The notes beneath the pieces are model-generated. The model had not been told where the DNA came from and ran no database searches. It saw only the letters and a list, made by a program, of their open reading frames with translations. Shown piece by piece: positions 58,826 through 64,000 of a DNA stretch of 64,000 nt; within the stretch, counting starts at the first letter, position 1; each line of letters starts with the position of its first letter. The position numbers and the translations under genes are program-made. Source of the stretch: UBA5072 sp963822145 (lineage in GTDB: Bacteria; Bacteroidota; Bacteroidia; Bacteroidales; UBA10428). Where the stretch lies: contig CAWGGG010000002.1 in the NCBI GenBank assembly GCA_963822145.1, positions 992,001 through 1,056,000 on the forward strand. Reading direction: 5' to 3'.

Positions 58826-60559
58826 AACAGGTATTGTAAACATAAACGCACTTCCTTCCCCGGGTGTACTGGAAACATGAATTTCCCCGCCATGCCTGCC
58901 GATAAATTCCCTGCACAGTTTCAATCCCAACCCTGTTCCGTCTTCAGAGGCCGTACCCTTCTTTGAAAAAGCGCTTTCGATTCTGAACAGTTTAAGCTGT
59001 TCTTCTTGGGTCATGCCCACGCCGTTATCGGATATTTCAACCCTGGTCTTGTCTGGACCGCTGGTTGCGCGGATGCGTATGCTACCTCCCGGATGCGAGT
59101 ATTTGATGGCATTGGATATCAGGTTACGTAAAACCGTTTTAAGCATTTCTTCATCTGCATGGATCCTCAGTTCATTGTCGATGGAACACTCTATTACAAG
59201 AGCTTTCTGGTCGGATTGGGTTTTCAGCTGCCTGATCACGGTTTCTGCCAGGCGGGACAGCTGCAGGTCTATCGGATTAAAGGGCACACCCCTGAGCTGC
59301 ATGAGGGCCCATTCCAGAAGATTCTGCAGCAGGCTGAAAGTACTCACTGCAGTATCGTGAATGATCTTTCCCTTCCGCAATGCGGCCTGTTTATCATCCT
59401 CATGTATATTATCAAGAATCATCTCGGACATGTTAATAATCAGATGGAAAGCATTACGCAGGTCGTGAGCGACAAGGGCCATGAATTTATCCTTGTTTTC
59501 ATTGAGTTCCTTGAGCTCCTTTTCGATTTCCAGGAGCGCATTTTCCTTTATTTTCGTATCCGTGATATCGGTATAGATGATGGCCCAGCCTGATAATTTT
59601 TCCCGGGCGGTTTTGACTGCCAGTACCCGCATCCGGAAATAGCGTATCTTCCCCAGATGTGTAATGTCCATATCGGATTCATAACCATCTTTTAGATTGG
59701 AAAGGCCAGGCAGGATGCTGATGACCTTATCAACAGATTTGCCTTTCATGCTTTGCGAAAGTTCAGGAAGGATTTCCGAAGCAGAAGGATTATAGCTTAC
59801 CAGGTAGTGGTATTCATCCAGGATGATCACGCCGTCGGTCATGCTGCTGAATACATTTTCAAGCGCAAGGGGCAGGAATTCCAGCAACTGATACCTGAAT
59901 ATACCCAGGGCAGTGAGAATGCCCACCACTGAGAAGGAAAATGGGGAGAGATCAATATTATAAGGACTGTCCCCGATGAGGTATATCAGATAAAAAAGCC
60001 AGGGTATGTCCAGTGCGAGGACCATGATCAGTGCCCTGGTACGGTTACGTCCTCTCGATTTGCTGATCATCCGGATATATAAAATACTGCTCAGCAACAG
60101 CATCAGGTTGGCAAAGGCCTGGTGAATCCAATACCAGGGTCCCTTGACAAAGTCGGCCACAGGGAAAGGGGCATCAGGATTCAGCCTCATTTCGTGATAA
60201 AAAAGATCACCGAAGTTGGTAACCTGGAGCAGCAGGGTGATAAGGCCGATCAGGAACAGAAAGGCCACGAGCCAGGGCCTGAGCAAATGGCCCATACCCG
60301 TATACTGTGCCGCCAGGATGATAAAGAGGGGCGGCAGCATGGAAATTCCGATATATTCAATTTTAAGCCAGAAATAAATTTGCTGAAGTGTAGTGGCCTG
60401 GAGTTCGTAAGCATAAGCAAAGGAATATAGACTCAGGCATGCCATCAGTATGGAATAAGCCAGGGTGCCGGGCGATCGGATAAACCGCAGGGCATAAACA
60501 GCAAGCAAAAGATTGATAAGCGCTGTGGCAAGAAGTAGTATGCTGTATGGATTCGCCAA
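58784..60559 (-). CDS. Sensor histidine kinase with 7TM N-terminal domain and PAS
   Basis: A 591-residue kinase. About seven hydrophobic segments occupy residues 1-215 (the 'histidine kinase N-terminal 7TM' type: ILLLATALINLLLAVYALRF onward, with IEYIGISMLPPLFII). A PAS domain (~225-330, MTDGVIILDEYHYLVSYNPS) follows, then a short coiled coil, the H-box MALVAHDLRNAFHLI (histidine ~364) and the ATPase with NLISNAIKYSHPGG, ISDNGVGMT and GTGLGLKLCREFI. No response regulator gene adjoins it. The ligand is unknown. Confidence 0.92.
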   Translation of the reverse strand: MANPYSILLLATALINLLLAVYALRFIRSPGTLAYSILMACLSLYSFAYAYELQATTLQQIYFWLKIEYIGISMLPPLFIILAAQYTGMGHLLRPWLVAFLFLIGLITLLLQVTNFGDLFYHEMRLNPDAPFPVADFVKGPWYWIHQAFANLMLLLSSILYIRMISKSRGRNRTRALIMVLALDIPWLFYLIYLIGDSPYNIDLSPFSFSVVGILTALGIFRYQLLEFLPLALENVFSSMTDGVIILDEYHYLVSYNPSASEILPELSQSMKGKSVDKVISILPGLSNLKDGYESDMDITHLGKIRYFRMRVLAVKTAREKLSGWAIIYTDITDTKIKENALLEIEKELKELNENKDKFMALVAHDLRNAFHLIINMSEMILDNIHEDDKQAALRKGKIIHDTAVSTFSLLQNLLEWALMQLRGVPFNPIDLQLSRLAETVIRQLKTQSDQKALVIECSIDNELRIHADEEMLKTVLRNLISNAIKYSHPGGSIRIRATSGPDKTRVEISDNGVGMTQEEQLKLFRIESAFSKKGTASEDGTGLGLKLCREFIGRHGGEIHVSSTPGEGSAFMFTIPVSSIANNSIPETFT

Positions 60560-60580
60560 GGGATAAGGATTTTACCTTAA

Positions 60581-60588
60581 CAAAGGTA
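60581..60588 (-). promoter_or_regulatory. -7 element of the histidine kinase gene inside an inverted repeat
   Basis: TACCTTTG on the - strand matches TAnnTTTG exactly, 21 bases before the kinase start. It overlaps an inverted repeat, TTACCTT (60572-60578) and AAGGTAA (60583-60589), so a repressor could cover it. No clear -33 TTG was seen. Confidence 0.5.
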
Positions 60589-60642
60589 ACTAAAATAAGG
60601 ATCTGGGTATGGAATTCCGGCGATTTGCGTGAGCCGGTCTTG

Positions 60643-61986
60643 CTATCTTTCAAAAGATAACCGCATGCCTTTGCGGTTCTCCAGCAAATGTCCCTGGTCA
60701 TAAACCAGGTTCCCGTTCACGAAGGTATGGGTCACCGCCGAAGAGAAGGACATGCCGGTCAAAGGCGACCAGCCGCATTTGTACAACAGGTTATCAGTTG
60801 CCACAGTCCAGCGCCGGTTTGGATCAACGATCACCAGGTCGGCATAATAGCCTTCGCGGATGTATCCCCTGCGATGGATTCTGAAAAGTTCAGCCGGGGC
60901 ATGACACATTTTGTCAACTACCTGTTCCGGTTTCAGCCTGCCCTGATTGCAGAATTCAAGCATAACCACCAGGGAATGCTGGACAAGCGGTCCTCCCGAA
61001 GGAGCCCTGAAATAGGTGTTCTGTTTTTCAGCAAGCGTATGGGGGGCATGATCGGTAGCCACCACATCGATTTTGCCTTCCAGGAGTCCCTGAAACAACG
61101 CTTCCTTATCTTCCTGGGATTTGATGGCTGGGTTCCATTTGATCAGGTTGCCCAGGGTGAAGTAATCACGGTTATCGAAAAGCAGGTGGTGCACGCATAC
61201 CTCAGCGGTAATTCTTTTTTCCGTCAGGGGGATGCCGCTATGGAGGAGGCTCATTTCACGGGCGGTGGACAAATGCAGCAAGTGCAGACGGGTATTGTAT
61301 CTGGTGGCCAGTTCCACAGCCAGGCTGGAGGACCGGTAACAGGCTTCAGCATCTCGAATAACGGGGTGGTAGTAAACGGGCACATCCTCACCAAAACGAT
61401 TTCTCATGATTTCGGTATTGCGGCGGATAGTGGTCTCATCTTCACAATGAACGGCAATAAGCATGGGTGATTGCGAAAAGATAGCCTTCAGGGTCTCAGG
61501 ATTATCAACCAGCATGTTGCCGGTAGAGGCACCCATGAAGATCTTGATGCCGCAAACCCTGGCAGGATCGGTTTTCAGTATTTCATCCAGGTTGTCGTTG
61601 GCAGCGCCCATATAGAAGGAATAATTGGCCAATGACCTGCCTGACGCCAGGGAATATTTCTCTTCGAGCAGGGTTTGTGTAAGCGTCTGCGGATTGGTGT
61701 TGGGCATTTCCATGAAGGATGTGACCCCGCCCGCAACAGCTGCACGGGATTCGGAATAGATATCTCCCTTATGGGTCAGGCCGGGTTCCCTGAAATGCAC
61801 CTGGTCATCGATCACGCCGGGTATCAGGTAGTTGCCCTGTGCATCAATCACCTGGTCAGCCTTAACTCGGGCGGATGATCCTTCAGGAAGGATTTTCCCG
61901 ATCAGGTTGTCGTGAATGAGGACATTACCAGCAAAGGTCTTTCCCTCATTGATGATTAGGGCATTGCTAATCAGTAGGGTATTCAT
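60643..61986 (-). CDS. pyrC: Dihydroorotase
   Basis: A 447-residue class I (PyrC/AllB-type) amidohydrolase that closes carbamoyl-aspartate to dihydroorotate in pyrimidine synthesis. Metal-site motifs: DDQVHFREPG (HxR), KIFMGASTGNM (bridging lysine region), VHCEDETT, LHLLHLSTA and VATDHAPHT. The length and the FREPG form agree with Bacteroidota dihydroorotase; allantoinase or hydantoinase is less likely. Its start overlaps the end of the glycosyltransferase gene in ATGA. Confidence 0.9.
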   Translation of the reverse strand: MNTLLISNALIINEGKTFAGNVLIHDNLIGKILPEGSSARVKADQVIDAQGNYLIPGVIDDQVHFREPGLTHKGDIYSESRAAVAGGVTSFMEMPNTNPQTLTQTLLEEKYSLASGRSLANYSFYMGAANDNLDEILKTDPARVCGIKIFMGASTGNMLVDNPETLKAIFSQSPMLIAVHCEDETTIRRNTEIMRNRFGEDVPVYYHPVIRDAEACYRSSSLAVELATRYNTRLHLLHLSTAREMSLLHSGIPLTEKRITAEVCVHHLLFDNRDYFTLGNLIKWNPAIKSQEDKEALFQGLLEGKIDVVATDHAPHTLAEKQNTYFRAPSGGPLVQHSLVVMLEFCNQGRLKPEQVVDKMCHAPAELFRIHRRGYIREGYYADLVIVDPNRRWTVATDNLLYKCGWSPLTGMSFSSAVTHTFVNGNLVYDQGHLLENRKGMRLSFER

Positions 61987-62723
61987 ACCTGTACAGCTTT
62001 TTTATAAGGTCTGAGAATGCTGCGGATCTTCATCCGAAGAACACCCCAAAGCGCTTCATTGAATATGCCGCCCGACATTTTGGAAGTGCCCTCACTGCGG
62101 TCGGTAAAAATGATGGGGATTTCTTCGATACGGAAGCCAAGTTTCCAGGCGGTGAATTTCATTTCGATCTGGAAAGCATATCCTTTAAAACGGATATTGT
62201 CCAGTTCAATGGCTTCCAGGACTTTACGCCGGTAGCATTTAAACCCGGAGGTAGTGTCGTAAATCTTCATTCCTGTAACCCACCGCACGTATACCGATGC
62301 AAAGTAAGACATCAATACCCTGCCCATGGGCCAGTTCACCACATTGACACCAGATTTGTAGCGGGATCCGATGACCAGGTCAGCCCCATTCATACAGGCT
62401 TGCTGCAGCACCAATAGATCCGCCGGATTATGGGAAAAGTCGGCATCCATTTCAAAAACAAAGTCATACTGACGTTCTATGGCCCATTTAAAACCGAGTA
62501 TATAAGCAGTCCCAAGGCCCAGTTTTCCGGCTCTTTCCAGGATGAAAAGGCGATCGGCGTAAGGCGTCTGCAGTCCCTTGACTAAAAATGCCGTACCGTC
62601 GGGGGAACCGTCATCAACAATAAGTATATTCAGATGGCCTGGGAGCGAAAAGATGGTATGGATCAGCCTTTCGATATTCTCCTTTTCATTATAGGTAGGA
62701 ATAATTACAAGCGACTTGTTCAC
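61983..62723 (-). CDS. Polyprenol-phosphate mannosyl/glucosyltransferase (GT2, Dpm1-like)
   Basis: A 246-residue family 2 glycosyltransferase of the dolichol/polyprenol-phosphate mannose synthase type. LVIIPTYNEKENIERLI and ILIVDDGSPDGTA bind the nucleotide sugar, FEMDADFSHNPADLL supplies the DxD-type metal site, and GVNVVNWPMGRVLMSYFASV and DTTSGFKCYRR are family motifs. There is no C-terminal membrane domain. It makes polyprenol-phosphate sugar for protein or glycan glycosylation. The frame extends to an ATG at 62927, but GTG at 62723 gives the normal family start. Co-transcribed with dihydroorotase. Confidence 0.87.
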   Translation of the reverse strand: MNKSLVIIPTYNEKENIERLIHTIFSLPGHLNILIVDDGSPDGTAFLVKGLQTPYADRLFILERAGKLGLGTAYILGFKWAIERQYDFVFEMDADFSHNPADLLVLQQACMNGADLVIGSRYKSGVNVVNWPMGRVLMSYFASVYVRWVTGMKIYDTTSGFKCYRRKVLEAIELDNIRFKGYAFQIEMKFTAWKLGFRIEEIPIIFTDRSEGTSKMSGGIFNEALWGVLRMKIRSILRPYKKAVQV

Positions 62724-62982
62724 CAAATGATCAATTAGGATGGTACGAAGATAAGGCTTTATTTTATTATATAAAGAGTTCACCGGCAGGAAGGAATGAA
62801 TTTTTATCAGGTTTGGCGGGGCGTGAAAAAAGTCAGTCTGGATGCTGCCAACTATCAGGATCGTGCTTTGGAAAATAAAAATATTTCCCTGATTCGGCCT
62901 AGTCCACAAGCTCGGCGCAGTCTCCATGCTGCACCGCTCCGCTTACATGGCGAAAAAGATACACTTGTTATAACAAATAACC

Positions 62983-62990
62983 TATATTTG
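62983..62990 (+). promoter_or_regulatory. Possible -7 element for the lipoprotein gene at 63019
   Basis: TATATTTG matches TAnnTTTG, 28 bases before the start codon. A TTG lies 15 bases further upstream, shorter than the usual 19-21 spacing. Confidence 0.45.
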
Positions 62991-63018
62991 ACTTGCTACT
63001 AAACCAAACTTAAAATCT

Positions 63019-63567
63019 ATGAAAACACTCATGAGACTTTCACTGCTCACGGTAGTGCTCTGCCTGACCTTGTCATTCTTTAACTGCAAAGGGACCAAGA
63101 ACTCCCCTGAGACAACCACCGTGCCGTTTCAGGCAGATTTTATCGGTAATTATACGTATGCTGGCCCTGATACGCTTCCGGTACCCAAATGCATGGAGCC
63201 CTTCACCGCCTGGCGTGCCATTGTTGATGGTAAGGGAACCGGGACCCCGCTGGGTGACTTTACCGTACACTTCGATTTCTGTGGCGACAGTTTGAGCAAT
63301 TATGGCAATGTTTTTGCATATATGGTTGTAGATGAAGTGGATACACTGTTTATTTCCGCTGTCGGACGGGTAATTGAAGGAAGACTGGACGAGCATCCTC
63401 CCTATGTTACTTCTTACTGGAAAGATCCTTTTAAAATAACAGGAGGAAGCGGTAAATTCAAGGGGGCCACCGGTGAGGGCACAACCAATGACTATAATAG
63501 TTCAGAAGATCCCAATTCACATCATAGCTGGACAGGGACCATAACCCTGGTGAAAGAGAAAAAGTGA
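63019..63567 (+). CDS. Lipoprotein of unknown function
   Basis: A 182-residue protein with a lipoprotein signal (LCLTLSFFNC, cysteine 23). The mature part is beta-rich and glycine-rich (FIGNYTYAGPD, LGDFTVHFDFCGDSL, ITGGSGKFKGATGEGTTND), resembling an allene-oxide-cyclase-like or lipocalin-like barrel whose last repeats carry the SGKFKGATG motif often seen in such proteins. Two further cysteines (in VPKCM and FDFCG) might form a disulfide. No function can be assigned. Confidence 0.75.
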   Translation: MKTLMRLSLLTVVLCLTLSFFNCKGTKNSPETTTVPFQADFIGNYTYAGPDTLPVPKCMEPFTAWRAIVDGKGTGTPLGDFTVHFDFCGDSLSNYGNVFAYMVVDEVDTLFISAVGRVIEGRLDEHPPYVTSYWKDPFKITGGSGKFKGATGEGTTNDYNSSEDPNSHHSWTGTITLVKEKK

Positions 63568-63743
63568 CAAGCATACGCATTCCAAATAAACACGGTCTTT
63601 TAGCATAGCTTGTTTTAGGACCGCTGCTGCGCAGTATGATGAACCGGCTTTTACATGGTTTTCTATAAGCGGCCGGCGGATTCATTTAATTATCAATAAA
63701 GTGCAGAAAAAATAAAATGAATTATAAAAAAAGTGCCATAATA

Positions 63744-63776
63744 TTTGCATTAATGAAATGAAATCTTTTACCTTTG
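63744..63776 (+). promoter_or_regulatory. Bacteroidota-type promoter P1, probably of an rRNA operon
   Basis: TTTG (63744-63747) and TACCTTTG (63769-63776) are separated by 21 bases, a full match to the -33/-7 consensus of Bacteroidota. The following bases are GCACCC. The region around is strongly AT-rich and has no ORF. Confidence 0.75.
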
Positions 63777-63837
63777 CACCCGCTTTAGTTCTTTAGGTAT
63801 TGGCATGAGGAAAAAATAAAAATAATTTAAAAAGTTC

Positions 63838-63867
63838 TTGTAAATTAAAATTTTATTTTTACCTTTG
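63838..63867 (+). promoter_or_regulatory. Bacteroidota-type promoter P2, probably of an rRNA operon
   Basis: TTG (63838-63840) and TACCTTTG (63860-63867) with a 19-base spacer, 91 bases after the P1 element and with the same extended word TACCTTTGCA. The downstream leader includes GTTCTTTAATAAAACGGGG, which looks like the leader of a Bacteroidota 16S gene. Tandem strong promoters before AT-rich leader point to an rrn operon outside the window. Confidence 0.7.
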
Positions 63868-64000
63868 CAACCTCATTAAAAAAATGGAGCACGTTCTTTA
63901 ATAAAACGGGGATAAAAAATCGGGTAAAGAAATTTTCTTCATAATTATTCTTAACGGATAAAAAAGAAGTTTTAAATTTTGTACCTGCTTTAAAAATTCG
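63868..64000 (+). other. Putative rRNA leader, running off the window
   Basis: An AT-rich, non-coding stretch after promoter P2 with the word GTTCTTTAATAAAACGGGG and no ORF. It is read as 5' leader of an rRNA transcript whose 16S gene would lie beyond base 64000; no rRNA sequence itself is visible. Confidence 0.5.

Noticed and set aside
62724..62927. N-terminal extension of the glycosyltransferase to an ATG at 62927
   Set aside because: The 68 extra residues show no domain and put the family start motif far inside; the GTG at 62723 gives the usual length.

Overview
The window comes from a member of the Bacteroidota, most likely an anaerobic relative of the Bacteroidales. The evidence is the gene content (mraZ-to-ftsZ cluster in the Bacteroidota arrangement, DUF4369 thioredoxin-like lipoproteins, PorT-type porin, DUF1080 protein), lipoboxes of the form L-x-x-C, the near absence of Shine-Dalgarno sequences and several -7 elements of the Bacteroidota type TAnnTTTG. 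GC content is moderate and even. I see no tRNA or rRNA gene, no CRISPR array, no transposase and no prophage. The right edge looks like the promoter and leader of an rRNA operon that starts just outside.

Layout. 1-2168 (+): end of a thioredoxin-fold gene, a DUF4369/thioredoxin-like lipoprotein whose two redox cysteines are serines, and lpxH. 2174-9801 (-): one tight operon, read right to left as DHOD-like flavoprotein, hdrC, hdrB, hdrA, flxD(mvhD), flxC, flxB, flxA. This is a complete NADH-dependent HdrABC/FlxABCD electron-bifurcating complex in reversed gene order, with an extra flavoprotein as first gene. 10183-12441 (-): a K+-dependent membrane pyrophosphatase with a textbook terminator. 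12855-14604: a DUF1080 protein facing a class A beta-lactamase-fold serine hydrolase.

14601-30545 (-): the division and cell-wall cluster mraZ-rsmH-ftsL-ftsI-murE-mraY-murD-ftsW-murG-murC-ftsQ-ftsA-ftsZ-yqeY, then the serine hydrolase. Four direct decamers of the MraZ operator type lie before mraZ. murD and ftsW are separated by a 154-bp spacer that holds a 9-bp tandem repeat able to fold on itself.

30714-42050: NAD-dependent epimerase, acyltransferase, small membrane proteins, a three-gene RND efflux system (adaptor, pump, TolC) and two tandem PiT phosphate transporters. 42059-54695: mfd, a lipoprotein, a conventional aspartate kinase, a group on the - strand (Gfo/Idh/MocA oxidoreductase, creatininase-family protein, beta-barrel protein, a small protein, and an AMP-ligase/carrier/acyltransferase fusion), and a second aspartate kinase of the ectoine-cluster type. 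54893-63567: lipoproteins, an M28 peptidase, a membrane protein, a class I glutamine amidotransferase, a 7TM histidine kinase, dihydroorotase and a polyprenol-phosphate glycosyltransferase.

Two things stand out. One is the hdr/flx operon with its DHOD-like partner and an 18-bp perfect palindrome beside its first start codon. The other is a family of short tandem repeats (unit GGGACAA, also ACCAGTC, CAATCACAA and a degenerate 9-mer) placed just after stop codons. All four GGGACAA arrays read in the same sense as the upstream gene and begin at or within 6 bases of its stop codon.
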